Of a DNA stretch of 41,110 nucleotides, positions 8,177 to 17,344 are shown piece after piece. The notes below the pieces were generated by a model. It did not search any database and was not told the DNA's origin. It saw only the letters and a program-made list of their open reading frames with translations. The translations under genes were made by a program, and so were the position numbers. Every line of letters starts with the position of its first letter. The first letter of the stretch is position 1. This stretch comes from CAZVYJ01 sp964631565 (GTDB taxonomy: Bacteria > Planctomycetota > Phycisphaerae > SM23-33): NCBI GenBank assembly GCA_964631565.1, contig CAZVYJ010000025.1:1-41110 (forward strand), read 5' to 3'.

Positions 8177-9064
8177 ATGGTAAACAGGTCTGCCGAAGAT
8201 CGTCTGGTTCTGGGAATTCCCAAAGGCTCGCTTCAGGACAGCACGCTGGACCTGTTCACTCGGGCGGGCTACAACATCTCAATTTCCTCGCGAAGCTACT
8301 TTCCGACTATCGATGACGACTCGATGTCGGTCATCATGTTCCGAGCGCAGGAAATGAGCCGCTACGTCGAAGACGGCGTTATCGATGTCGGGCTTACCGG
8401 TTACGACTGGGTTAGGGAAAATTCTTCCGACGTTATAGAAGTGGCCGAGCTTGTATACGCAAAGCAGAACCTCAAGCCGGTACGCTGGGTGCTGGCCGTC
8501 CCGGAAGAATCGGACATTCAGAAGCCCGAAGACCTCGACGGCGGCATAATCGCCACGGAGCTTGTTAACGTCACCCGGAAATACTTCGAGGATAAGGGCA
8601 TCAACGTCAAGGTCGAGTTCAGCTGGGGCGCCACGGAAGTCAAGGCGCGTCTTATCGACGGCATCGTCGACGTGACCGAGACCGGCAGCAGCCTCAAGGC
8701 GAACAAACTGCGGGTAATCGACACGCTGCTTGAGTCGACAACCAGACTGGTCGCCAATCGCAAGGCGATGACCGTGGACTGGAAGCGCCGGAAAATCGAG
8801 AATATCGCCATGATGCTCAAAGGCGCGATGGCCGCCCGTGAAAAAGTCGGCCTGAAGATGAACGTCCCGGCAGAGGCCGTCAAGGCGGTGAGCAAACTTC
8901 TTCCAGCCGAGAAAAGCCCGACTATTTCGCCGCTGGCCGACGCCGGATGGGTCGCCATGGAGGTTATCCTTGAAGAGCGAGTGGAGCGGGAGCTTGTGCC
9001 TGAACTGAAACGGGTCGGCGCAACCGGCATAATCACGTATCCGCTGAACAAGGTAATACCCTGA
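8177..9064 (+). CDS. hisG: ATP phosphoribosyltransferase, long form
   Basis: HisG joins ATP and PRPP in the first, feedback-inhibited step of histidine synthesis. At 295 aa it is the long form with a C-terminal regulatory ACT-like domain, so it should not need HisZ. Seen: LVLGIPKGSLQDSTLDLF at the N-terminus, DVGLTGYDWV, the phosphate-binding region IVDVTETGSSLKANKLRVID, and a C-terminal block SPTISPLADAGWVAMEVIL. The ATG at 8177 follows GAAGGAAG. Its TGA overlaps the ATG of the next gene by one base (TGATG), implying translational coupling. No other his gene is in the window. Confidence 0.96.
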   Translation: MVNRSAEDRLVLGIPKGSLQDSTLDLFTRAGYNISISSRSYFPTIDDDSMSVIMFRAQEMSRYVEDGVIDVGLTGYDWVRENSSDVIEVAELVYAKQNLKPVRWVLAVPEESDIQKPEDLDGGIIATELVNVTRKYFEDKGINVKVEFSWGATEVKARLIDGIVDVTETGSSLKANKLRVIDTLLESTTRLVANRKAMTVDWKRRKIENIAMMLKGAMAAREKVGLKMNVPAEAVKAVSKLLPAEKSPTISPLADAGWVAMEVILEERVERELVPELKRVGATGIITYPLNKVIP

Positions 9065-12000
9065 TGACAAAGACCATGCGATACAGCTACGGAGTTCTGG
9101 CCGGCTTTCTGTTGATTGCATCTGTCTTGACGGGCTGCGGCCCGAAAGCGACGGAAACTCCTGCCATCTCGCCGCAGCAGAAAACATCGGATAAGGCAAA
9201 GGCGCTCGAGCCGCTGCCCCCCGAGGCGACCGTGAAGCTCGACGAGCTGCAGCCGGCGATAGAAAAGCCCGTCAATCCCGCCGATGCCGATAAGCTCGGC
9301 GACCGGACCGGCGAAATCGTTCCGAAGGCTGAAAAGGCGCTGGCCGACAAGGATTACACGGAGGCTCGGTCGCTGCTGGAAAGAGCGGTGGGTTTCGAGC
9401 CTGATAATCGCCGTATCCTGCGCGGACTCGGGCTTGCATATTTCGGGCTTCATAATCCGGGCCGGGCCATGCAGAGTCTCGCTGCCGCCGTCAAAATCGC
9501 CCCAGACGACTTTGAAGCGCAATATATCCTCGGCAAGCTGTATTCGGCCAACAGCCAGACCGACGAAGCCGTCACCGCCCTGCGAACCGCGATGAAATGC
9601 ACCGGTTTCACAGGCGAAAGACCCGAAGCAGCTGAAACAATGCTTCTGCTCGGCCGGGCGCTTCAGAACCAGAAAAAATGGCGCGCCTCTCTGGACTGCT
9701 ACGAAAAACTCGAAGAATGGCTCGGCCAGTACGGTCAGGCTTATCAGGACACTCCGGAATTGGCCAAACTGCTTCTCGAGCCGGAAGAAATGCTCACTCG
9801 CCGGGGAATATTACTGCTGTCGCTTCGCGAACCGGTCGAGGCCGCCAAACTCCTGGAACGGTCCTACAATCGCAATCGAACACAGATTGCCACCGTGCAG
9901 GCGCTGCTTGCCGCATGGGTCGAATCGAAACAATATTCCAATGCTGAAAAACTTCTCATAGATGTCGCAGGCGAATCGGGCCTTCGCCCGTTCCTGCCCG
10001 GTATGGCCAAGTCGCTTTGCGAAGCCTCCGGCGACAAGATCATGCCGCAGCGCATCTGGGAAGCCTGCGTAAAAAAGAACTATGCCGACCAGTCGCTGGC
10101 GGTTGTGCTTGCCGACTCGGCCAGGCAGCTTGGAGCGGAAAACGAAGCGTTTGATTTGCTCATGTCCGTCCTGAAAAACACGCCCGGCAGCCTGGCTGTG
10201 ACGCAGTACCTGGTCGATATGTATGTCTCGCAGGGCCGCTTCGACAAGGCGCTGGCGATTCTCGCTGACATGGTCCATGTCAATCCTTCCCTCGGGAGCG
10301 CAATTACACGCAACATCGAGAACATGCTGTTTGCCGGAATGTCCGACGAGGCCGTAAAGGCTTTCATGGATAAGGCCGCCGCGGACAGTTCGGAAAAAGC
10401 CTGCTCGCTCCATTACGTCGCTGCCGTTATCGCCTACCAGCGGGGCGACGCGGAAACCGCCATCGCCGAGTGCGACAAGGCTGTCGGGCTGAACGGCAAA
10501 TTCTATCCGGCCTACGAACTGCTTATGGCCGTCTATGTGAACCGCGGCGAAAAAGACAAAGCCGACGATGTGGTGAAGCGTCTCAAGGCTGCGGGCGACG
10601 ACGAATTCTACGTGTACACCGCCGAGGGCAAGCTGGCTCTTTCGCAGAGGCGTGATGACGATGCGCTGAAGACGCTGAAAAAGGCTTACGAAAAGAATCC
10701 CGATGACATTCCGACCATCATCAATCTCGCGATGGCCTGCGTCATCAAATCACAGGGCCGACAGGCTGAAAACCTCCTTAAGGAGGCCGTCGGACTTGCA
10801 CCGGACAATCCGCTGCCGTATGTCCATCTTTTTGATTACTATCTCATGAATCGGGCTGTAGGTCAGGCCCGCTCCGTCGCCTACGCGCTGTACAGCCGCA
10901 ACCCCTACAGCGTTGAAGCCGGAATTCTCATGATCAAGCTCGACATGGCGTCCCGCCGCCGCGACCTGGTGATGCAGGATATCAAGACATTGATGGCGCA
11001 GGCGCCTTACGACGTCGATGTCAAACTGCTCGATGTCGATATCAGAGTCAACCGGACAGAAGACAAAGGCAAGCTGCCTGACGATGAATTCAAGGAAGTT
11101 GTCGGCATCCTCAAGGACATTGTCAGCCGGCTGCCGGGACGGTCGGATGCAAGGCAGAAACTGGCGGAGGTTCTTATTCGCCAGGGCGATTACGGTCAGG
11201 CTGCCCAGGTATGGGCCGAACTCTACGCAAGCAGCTCGAATAACGTGCAGGCCGGCAAAAGCTATGCCACTTCGCTGCTGCAGCTCAAACGCTACGATGA
11301 AGCGGTAAAGGTGCTCGAGGAACTTCTCGCCAAAGAGCCCAGGGATACGCATCTGCAGGGGGCCCTGTTCGATTCGCTGGTTGAGATAAAGCAGTACGAC
11401 AAGGCCGTCGAGTATGCCGAAACGTGGATGAAGGAAGCCACCGACCCGAACATCGAGCGATACTATACCGCCAAACTGATGGACATATACAAGACCCAAA
11501 AGCAGTACGACAAGATACAGGGGCTGCTTGACAGGCAGATACGGCGGTCCACCAGCGACAAGGAAATCAATCATCTGAAAATGATGAAGCTCGTTGCCTA
11601 CGACGAGACAAAGCAGTACGACGAGGCCATCGAATTTGTGCAGGAGTGGACCAAGGACTCCCCGGAAAATACTGACCCGAGGCAGTATTTGCTCGGCATG
11701 CTCGAGAGGGCCGAACTGTATGACAAGGCGCTCGCGCTGGTCGATGAATGGCTCGCAGCCGCCCGCAGGGACCCCGGCACCGCCAAGCAGGCTGAAATGT
11801 ACGGGTTCTCCAGGGTTTTTGTGCTTACCGGCGCCAAGCGGTACGACGAGGCGGCCAAATACCTCACCGAATGGATAACCGAAGACCCGGTCGATATCCG
11901 CAAGAAAGTGCTGCTTGTAGATGTATTGTCCGAAAACGAAAAATACGAGGAGGCCCTGAAGCTTCTCGATGAATGGATGGCCTGGGCGAAGGCCGAACTT

Positions 12001-12756
12001 GCAAAAACCGACGATGGGGAAGCCGGCAATGCCGGCGAAAAGCCGACTCCGGAGCAGATGAAAGCCCACGCCGAAGAATTACTCCAGTGGTGCCGCAGCA
12101 GGTCGGTAGGCATGCTCATGTATATGGGCAAGTACGATGACGCGATCAGGCGGGCCGACGAATATATCGCACTGCAGGAAGACGACCAGGTGGATCTGAT
12201 GAGCATCAAGTCGTCGGTGCTCGGCGAAATGGGCCGCGACAAGGAAGCCCTCGCCGTTCTTGAGAAAGCCATTGAACTCGACCCGGACGATGCGAACCTG
12301 AACAACAATCTCGGCTATATGTATGCCGACATGGGCATCGAGCTTCCCAAGGCCGAACGGATGATTCGCAAGGCCCTTGCCGAGGTCAAGGCGGACCATA
12401 TTCTCGATTCGCTGGGGTGGGTGCTGTACAAGCAGGGCCGTTTCGTCGACGCCTCAAGGGTGTTCGAACAGATTTTGTCAAAAACGGAGCAGGGAGCCGG
12501 ACTTGACACGGTTGTTTTGAACCACGCCGCCGACAACTATTACCGCATGGGCCAGAAAGACAAGGCCGTCGAGCTTTGGCGCAAGGCCCTTGATGGGGCC
12601 AAGAAAGAGAAAAGACCGTCCAGGGAAGCCAGGCTGACCATAGAAAGCCTTCCCGGGAAAATCCATGCGGTCGAACAGAATACCGAGCCGGAGCTTGCAC
12701 CCCTTGGCAAGGACGTAAAACCGGAAGATAAATCAGAAAGCAGTACGGAGAAGTAG
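9064..12756 (+). CDS. Large TPR-repeat lipoprotein
   Basis: A 1230-aa secreted lipoprotein. The signal peptide ends in a lipobox LTGC with Cys25 as the lipidation site, then a Pro/Glu-rich linker. From ~85 almost the whole chain is tetratricopeptide-type helical repeats (for example LLERAVGFEPDNRRILRGLG and LEKAIELDPDDANLNNNLGY). Several repeats in 750-1000 share KQYDKA/KRYDEA starts, a sign of internal duplication. It is probably a scaffold facing the periplasm; the partner is unknown. The ATG overlaps the hisG stop, and yebC begins 3 nt after its stop, so it sits firmly in the operon. Such proteins are common in envelope assembly or secretion, but nothing here fixes a role. Confidence 0.85.
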   Translation: MTKTMRYSYGVLAGFLLIASVLTGCGPKATETPAISPQQKTSDKAKALEPLPPEATVKLDELQPAIEKPVNPADADKLGDRTGEIVPKAEKALADKDYTEARSLLERAVGFEPDNRRILRGLGLAYFGLHNPGRAMQSLAAAVKIAPDDFEAQYILGKLYSANSQTDEAVTALRTAMKCTGFTGERPEAAETMLLLGRALQNQKKWRASLDCYEKLEEWLGQYGQAYQDTPELAKLLLEPEEMLTRRGILLLSLREPVEAAKLLERSYNRNRTQIATVQALLAAWVESKQYSNAEKLLIDVAGESGLRPFLPGMAKSLCEASGDKIMPQRIWEACVKKNYADQSLAVVLADSARQLGAENEAFDLLMSVLKNTPGSLAVTQYLVDMYVSQGRFDKALAILADMVHVNPSLGSAITRNIENMLFAGMSDEAVKAFMDKAAADSSEKACSLHYVAAVIAYQRGDAETAIAECDKAVGLNGKFYPAYELLMAVYVNRGEKDKADDVVKRLKAAGDDEFYVYTAEGKLALSQRRDDDALKTLKKAYEKNPDDIPTIINLAMACVIKSQGRQAENLLKEAVGLAPDNPLPYVHLFDYYLMNRAVGQARSVAYALYSRNPYSVEAGILMIKLDMASRRRDLVMQDIKTLMAQAPYDVDVKLLDVDIRVNRTEDKGKLPDDEFKEVVGILKDIVSRLPGRSDARQKLAEVLIRQGDYGQAAQVWAELYASSSNNVQAGKSYATSLLQLKRYDEAVKVLEELLAKEPRDTHLQGALFDSLVEIKQYDKAVEYAETWMKEATDPNIERYYTAKLMDIYKTQKQYDKIQGLLDRQIRRSTSDKEINHLKMMKLVAYDETKQYDEAIEFVQEWTKDSPENTDPRQYLLGMLERAELYDKALALVDEWLAAARRDPGTAKQAEMYGFSRVFVLTGAKRYDEAAKYLTEWITEDPVDIRKKVLLVDVLSENEKYEEALKLLDEWMAWAKAELAKTDDGEAGNAGEKPTPEQMKAHAEELLQWCRSRSVGMLMYMGKYDDAIRRADEYIALQEDDQVDLMSIKSSVLGEMGRDKEALAVLEKAIELDPDDANLNNNLGYMYADMGIELPKAERMIRKALAEVKADHILDSLGWVLYKQGRFVDASRVFEQILSKTEQGAGLDTVVLNHAADNYYRMGQKDKAVELWRKALDGAKKEKRPSREARLTIESLPGKIHAVEQNTEPELAPLGKDVKPEDKSESSTEK

Positions 12757-12758
12757 AT

Positions 12759-13502
12759 ATGTCAGGACATTCTCACTGGGCGAAGATCAAGCGGTCCAAG
12801 GCCGCCACCGACTCCAAGAGAGGGCGAATATGGAGCAAGCTGGCCCGGCGCATTATCGTTGCGGCGAAGGCCGGCGGCGGAAAGCCGGACGAGAACCTCG
12901 CGCTTCGCTACGCCATCGACGACGCCAAGGCCGCCAACATGCCCAACGATACCATCGACAAGGCCATCAAGAAGGGCACCGGCGAACTCGGCAGCACGAG
13001 CTACGAACAGGTTATTTATGAAGGCTACGGCCCGTGCGGCGTGGCGTTCATGGTGGAATGCCTTACCGACAACCGCAACCGCACTGCCCCTGAGATGCGG
13101 AAAATTTTCGAAAAGGGCGGCGGGCAGCTTGGCGCATCAGGATGCGTGGCGTGGATGTTCGAGCAGAAGGGCACGTTTGCGGTGGCCAGGGACAAGGCCG
13201 ATGAGGAATCGCTTATGGAAATCGCCCTGGAAGCCGGCGCGGACGATGTTATAGCGGAAGACGACGTGTTCGAGATTACCTGCCATCCGTCCGCGTTCTC
13301 GGCCGTTAAACAGTCGCTGGCCGACAAGGGAATCGAAACCGTCTCATCCCAGATAGCGATGATTCCCAAAAGCACCGTCGCCGTGCCGGCCGACAAGGCC
13401 CAGCAGATACTGAACCTGATGGAAGCCTTCGAAGACCATGACGACGTGCAGAACACCTATGCCAATTTCGACCTGCCCGATGACGCCGTAAGCAATACAT
13501 AG
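12759..13502 (+). CDS. YebC/PmpR-family protein
   Basis: A 247-aa protein of the TACO1/YebC family, known as DNA-binding regulators in some bacteria and as factors relieving ribosome stalling at proline stretches in others. The hallmark N-terminus SGHSHWAKIKRSKAATDSKR is intact, followed by ARRIIVAAKAGGG, NMPNDTIDKAIKKGTGEL and IYEGYGPCGVAFMVECLTDN. Length and domain order are normal. It lies 3 nt after the TPR lipoprotein gene and is the last gene of the run begun by nusA. Given the translation genes upstream, a translational role seems the more likely, but that is inference. Confidence 0.94.
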   Translation: MSGHSHWAKIKRSKAATDSKRGRIWSKLARRIIVAAKAGGGKPDENLALRYAIDDAKAANMPNDTIDKAIKKGTGELGSTSYEQVIYEGYGPCGVAFMVECLTDNRNRTAPEMRKIFEKGGGQLGASGCVAWMFEQKGTFAVARDKADEESLMEIALEAGADDVIAEDDVFEITCHPSAFSAVKQSLADKGIETVSSQIAMIPKSTVAVPADKAQQILNLMEAFEDHDDVQNTYANFDLPDDAVSNT

Positions 13503-13508
13503 AAATAT

Positions 13509-13537
13509 GCTAAGCCGCTCGCGGCTTAGCGGGTTTT
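13509..13537 (+). terminator. Hairpin between convergent yebC and gyrB
   Basis: A perfect 10-bp stem, GCTAAGCCGC (13509-13518) and GCGGCTTAGC (13521-13530), with a 2-nt loop lies 6 nt after the yebC-type stop. It is followed by GGG and TTTT. It suits termination of the plus-strand run and overlaps the end of the gyrB transcript on the other strand. Confidence 0.6.
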
Positions 13538-16034
13538 AAACATCCAGGTTCTTGACGTCCAGGGCGTGTTTCTCGATGAAGTCCCTTCGCCGCTCGACGT
13601 CGTTACCCATCAGCAGCGAGAACATGCGTTCGGTTTCTTCGGCGTCTTCTTCGCGAACGCGCAGCAGCACGCGGCGTTCCGGGTCCATCGTGGTTTCCCA
13701 GAGCTGATCGGCGTTCATTTCGCCGAGACCCTTGAACCGCTTGATCTCCATGCCGCGTGCGCCAAGTTGCCTTACTCCCGGCGCGATTTCCGCGACGTTA
13801 TCCACCTGCAGCTCTTCGTCTTCATTGATGAGAACGTACTTGGCCGGGGCCATGTCGCCGGTAACCGACTCTTCACGCTTCATGAAGTAGTCTTCGATGC
13901 TCACGCCTCTGGCCTTGAGCTTGGAAATGATCTTCTCGATATCCTTCACTTCGTGCAGCTCCGCACGGGTCTGAATCCGCTTCACGTCGTCGCCGTTACC
14001 GTTGCCGTTGCCGCCTGCAATGTCTTCGTCCTCTTCGACGATAAGGTGCTCGTATTCGGCCAGCACCTTTTCGTATTCCTTCTCGTTGCTGCAGAAAATA
14101 TCCTTGCCGTCGATTACCAGCCAGTGCGTCGGCAGCTTGCCTTCCTTGCGGTGCTCCATGAGCGACTGGAAATTCAGCCCGCGGCGTTCGACGATGCGGA
14201 CTTTTTCAGCCAGGTCTTCCAGTATCTCGACAAGCTCTTCGAGTTTCGACCCGGAGAAGCTGGCGATGATATCCTTGTTTTTCTTGGACGTGTCGCGGAT
14301 TTCCAGCGTCGTGCCGGCCAGACCGAGCTCTATGAGCGTCTTGCGCATCTCACGCTCGTCAAGAACGTACTTCTTCTGCTTTTTGCGGGAGACCAGATAA
14401 AGCGGCGGCTGGGCGATGAATATCCTCCCCTCGTCTATAAGTGTTTTCATGTGTCTGAAGAAGAACGTCAGCAGAAGCGTGCGGATGTGGCTGCCGTCAA
14501 CGTCAGCGTCGGTCATTATGATGATCTTGCCGTACCGAAGCTTTTCGATGCTGAAATCTTCGGTGCCGATTCCGCACCCCAGGGCCGAGATGATGAACTG
14601 TATCTGCTCGTAGTTGAGGATTTTGTCCAGCCGGGCCTTCTCGACGTTCAGGATTTTGCCTCGCAGCGGCAGGATGGCCTGTGTGGCCGAGTCGCGGCCC
14701 TGCTTGGCCGGACCGCCTGCCGAATCACCCTCGACCAGGAACAGCTCGGTCGTCGCCACATCCTTCGAGCGGCAGTCGGCCAGTTTGCCCGGCAGCGAGC
14801 TGCTGGACAGCGCGCCTTTGCGGCGGGTGAGGTCGCGTGCCTTTCGGGCGGCTTCGCGGGCCATCATCGCCTGGATGCATTTGTTGGCGATCTGCCTGGC
14901 GTCGGAAGGATGTTCTTCCAGCCATTTGCCGAGAAGCTCGTTTATCGCCTGCGTGACGAAGCCTTCGACCTCGCTGTTGCCGAGCTTTGTCTTGGTCTGA
15001 CCTTCAAACTGCGGGTCGGGCACTTTAATGGATACAATCGCGGTCAGGCCTTCGCGTATGTCGTCGCCGCTGGGAACCGCATCATCGTCCTTGAGTATCT
15101 TCGCGCTGCGCGCATAGTTGTTTATCGTTCGCGTAAGCGCGCTGCGGAAACCTGACAGGTGCGTCCCGCCTTCAATCGTGTTGATGTTGTTGGCGAACGT
15201 GAAAACCGTTTCGTTGTAGCCGTCGTTGTACTGAATGACTGCGTCAAGACACAGCTTGTTCTCTTCGTCTTCCTTGTGAATCGCGATGGGTTTCGTCAGC
15301 GTTGTTTTGCCGTCATTGAGGTGCTGCACGAACGCGATGAGACCCTTGTTGTACTGGTAGGTTTCTTCCTTGTCGGTCCGCTCGTCCTTGAGCTTTATGC
15401 ATATTCCTTCGTTGAGATACGCAAGCTCGCGAAGTCGCTTTGCAAGCACCTCATATTTCATGGAAATATCGGGGAAAATTTGGCTGTCAGCCTTGAAGGT
15501 GACTTTTGTTCCGCTGCGCTTTCGCTGACCGATTTTTTTCAGTTCGCTGGTCTTCTGGCCCCGTTCGAAGGCCATGTGATAGACTGTACCGTCGCGGCAG
15601 ACTTCGACTTCCAGCCACTCGCTCAGTGCGTTCACCACCGATGCGCCCACGCCGTGCAGGCCGCCGGACACCTTGTATATGCCGTGGTCGAACTTGCCTC
15701 CGGCATGCAGGTGGCAGAACACGACTTCGAGCGTGGAGATTTTCTCCGTTGGATGTATACCCACCGGAATGCCCACGCCGTCGTCCGTGACGGTGCAGGA
15801 TTCGTCGGGGTGAATAGTGACGGTGATATTCTGGCATCGGCCGGCCATCGCTTCGTCAATCGAATTGTCGACGATTTCCCATGCCAGATGATGCAGGCCG
15901 CGAGTGGTCGTGTCGCCGATGTACATGCCCGGCCGCTTGCGAACCGCCTCCAGCCCGCGCAGCACCTTAATCTGACTTTCGTCATATACGCCCTCAACGG
16001 GCGACGTTTTTTGGGGGGCCTTATCCTTGGCCAC
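13536..16034 (-). CDS. gyrB: DNA gyrase subunit B
   Basis: The ATPase and TOPRIM subunit of gyrase, which introduces negative supercoils with GyrA (not in the window). I choose GTG 16034 (832 aa), 6 nt after AAGGAG; a TTG 6 nt further upstream would abut the ribosome site. Seen: the GHKL ATPase motifs EIVDNSIDEAMAG, DDGVGIPVGIHP and GGLHGVGASVVNALS; the transducer region; and TOPRIM motifs EGDSAGG and IIMTDADVDGSHIRTL. The chain ends with the GyrB tail (IKRFKGLGEMNADQLWETTM). A ~90-residue insert, with a Gly/Asn run GGNGNGNGDD, lies between the TOPRIM halves and the tail. The upstream region holds an inverted repeat at about 16081-16112. ParE is an alternative name but the length and tail favour GyrB. 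Confidence 0.95.
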   Translation of the reverse strand: MAKDKAPQKTSPVEGVYDESQIKVLRGLEAVRKRPGMYIGDTTTRGLHHLAWEIVDNSIDEAMAGRCQNITVTIHPDESCTVTDDGVGIPVGIHPTEKISTLEVVFCHLHAGGKFDHGIYKVSGGLHGVGASVVNALSEWLEVEVCRDGTVYHMAFERGQKTSELKKIGQRKRSGTKVTFKADSQIFPDISMKYEVLAKRLRELAYLNEGICIKLKDERTDKEETYQYNKGLIAFVQHLNDGKTTLTKPIAIHKEDEENKLCLDAVIQYNDGYNETVFTFANNINTIEGGTHLSGFRSALTRTINNYARSAKILKDDDAVPSGDDIREGLTAIVSIKVPDPQFEGQTKTKLGNSEVEGFVTQAINELLGKWLEEHPSDARQIANKCIQAMMAREAARKARDLTRRKGALSSSSLPGKLADCRSKDVATTELFLVEGDSAGGPAKQGRDSATQAILPLRGKILNVEKARLDKILNYEQIQFIISALGCGIGTEDFSIEKLRYGKIIIMTDADVDGSHIRTLLLTFFFRHMKTLIDEGRIFIAQPPLYLVSRKKQKKYVLDEREMRKTLIELGLAGTTLEIRDTSKKNKDIIASFSGSKLEELVEILEDLAEKVRIVERRGLNFQSLMEHRKEGKLPTHWLVIDGKDIFCSNEKEYEKVLAEYEHLIVEEDEDIAGGNGNGNGDDVKRIQTRAELHEVKDIEKIISKLKARGVSIEDYFMKREESVTGDMAPAKYVLINEDEELQVDNVAEIAPGVRQLGARGMEIKRFKGLGEMNADQLWETTMDPERRVLLRVREEDAEETERMFSLLMGNDVERRRDFIEKHALDVKNLDV

Positions 16035-16080
16035 TTGCAACTCCTTCCGGTCTTTCCGAATGCTTTTATTTCTACTGTAA

Positions 16081-16112
16081 CCCCCTGTAAACAGAGTCGG
16101 TTCAGGGGTGTA
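16081..16112. promoter_or_regulatory. Inverted repeat in the gyrB upstream region
   Basis: CCCCTG and CAGGGG, about 15 nt apart, lie ~50-80 bp upstream of the gyrB start, next to AT-rich sequence that could hold its promoter. gyrB promoters are often supercoiling-sensitive, so this could be an operator or simply a leader hairpin. Nothing more can be shown. Confidence 0.25.
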
Positions 16113-16306
16113 AATATTATCTCAAAACGCACACTCGACAGCCAGTAAAAATACGCCCTCAAGCCGTGATTTTGGCATATATAACTCTTTTTGCGGCAAT
16201 AGTTAGCGTCTGGCGAGGAAGACGGGTCGCCGCCCTGTCCGGCGGGGCGGCGGAAGCCTTGTGAAATCGGTCTGCGGCAGCATTATCGGACGTTGGCGCA
16301 AGGCGC

Positions 16307-16630
16307 TTATTTGCCGGATTTGCCCAGCCCTTCGATCTGCTGACGGATGAAATCCTGCGCATGTTTTTCGCCCTGTTTGACGGCGAGTCGCATCGCCGCG
16401 TCGAAGGCGATGCGGGCTTCTTCGATTTTGCCGGCCGAACGCAGCGTCTTGCCCAGTTCCACGCGAGCGGCCAGGTGACATGTGTCGATGGCGATGCATT
16501 TTTTGAATTGTTCGGCCGCTTCGTCGAAATGGCCGGTCGAGGTCAGCTCCATTCCCAGCCCGTATAATAGAAAAGTGTCGTCAGGCGTTTTCTCAAGCAT
16601 CTGGCGGATGGTTTTCAACCGTTCGTTCAT
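16307..16630 (-). CDS. Small TPR protein
   Basis: A 107-aa protein made almost entirely of about three tetratricopeptide-like helical pairs (DTFLLYGLGMELTSTGHFDE, then AIDTCHLAARVELGKTLRSA and EEARIAFDAAMRLAVKQGEK). The ATG at 16630 is preceded by AGGAG; the frame extends further upstream without support. It has no signal peptide, so it is likely cytoplasmic. It is divergent from the cobalamin adenosyltransferase gene. Function unknown; the fold suggests a small protein-binding adaptor. Confidence 0.75.
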   Translation of the reverse strand: MNERLKTIRQMLEKTPDDTFLLYGLGMELTSTGHFDEAAEQFKKCIAIDTCHLAARVELGKTLRSAGKIEEARIAFDAAMRLAVKQGEKHAQDFIRQQIEGLGKSGK

Positions 16631-16712
16631 TTCTGCTCCTTGCCGCGGGCATGGCGATGAACGTATTCTATTCAAAGAGGCGCTGTCAGGCAAACTCGCG
16701 CGGAGAACAGCC

Positions 16713-17255
16713 ATGAAAATATACACAACCCAGGGTGACGACGGTTTCTCGACCCGGCCTGGCGGCCGGCGAGTGCGAAAAAATCATCCCATACTTTGTG
16801 CCGTGGGCGACATGGACGAACTTAACGCTCATCTGGGATTTTGCGTTTCAGCGGCCGGCCAGGGCGAGATACACAGTTATCTTCAGCGGACCCAGGGCAA
16901 GCTGCTTACCGCCGGCGCAATGCTATCAGCCGTCGGCACGAACACGCAGCCGGGCGTGCAGCTCGACGACGAAGATATCAGCGGCATGGAAAGCGAGATA
17001 GACGCCGTTTCCAGAGATCTTCGCGAATTGAAGAATTTTATTATTCCCGGCGGCTGCGAGCTTGCCTGTCGGCTGCATGTGGCGCTGACCGTCTGCAGAC
17101 GTGCGGAACGGTCGATTGTCGCCGCGTCGGCTGCGGGCATGGAAATTCCGCCGATTATCTTCCGCTACTTCAATCGGCTGGGGGATCTGCTCTTTGTCCT
17201 GGCGCGGGCGGCAAACAAAAACGCCAGAATAGATGACAGGATATGGAATGTGTAA
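16713..17255 (+). CDS. ATP:cob(I)alamin adenosyltransferase, PduO type
   Basis: This enzyme transfers the adenosyl group of ATP to cob(I)alamin to make coenzyme B12. The 180-aa chain shows the PduO/MMAB pattern: the N-terminal ATP loop KIYTTQGDDGFSTRPGGRRV, then VGDMDELNAHLGF, the conserved CRLHVALTVCRRAERSIVA helix and FRYFNRLGDLLFVLARAANK at the C-terminus. The ATG at 16713 fits the family start. No other cobalamin gene is nearby. Its last codons lie 3 bp before the left heptad array that borders the next gene. Confidence 0.92.
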   Translation: MKIYTTQGDDGFSTRPGGRRVRKNHPILCAVGDMDELNAHLGFCVSAAGQGEIHSYLQRTQGKLLTAGAMLSAVGTNTQPGVQLDDEDISGMESEIDAVSRDLRELKNFIIPGGCELACRLHVALTVCRRAERSIVAASAAGMEIPPIIFRYFNRLGDLLFVLARAANKNARIDDRIWNV

Positions 17256-17257
17256 AT

Positions 17258-17292
17258 TGGATCCGGGATCCGGGAACCTGGATCCGTGATCC
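17258..17292 (-). repeat. Heptad array, left border of the four-helix-bundle gene
   Basis: Five tandem 7-bp units (TGGATCC, GGGATCC, GGGAACC, TGGATCC, GTGATCC) cover exactly 35 bp. On the minus strand they read as GGATCNN, the inverse of the array at 17743-17777. A 7-bp hairpin CCTGTGG/CCACAGG (17291-17312) begins at its end. Confidence 0.75.
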
Positions 17293-17344
17293 TGTGGGGT
17301 CATGTCCACAGGTTAAATTGCGGGGTTATACATGGGATATACCT

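Noticed and set aside
10750..12069. 439-aa minus-strand open frame
   Set aside because: Antisense to the TPR lipoprotein gene; no domain and no ribosome site.
13566..15155. 529-aa plus-strand open frame
   Set aside because: It lies wholly antisense to gyrB, whose domains are unmistakable; long antisense frames are normal in GC-rich genes.
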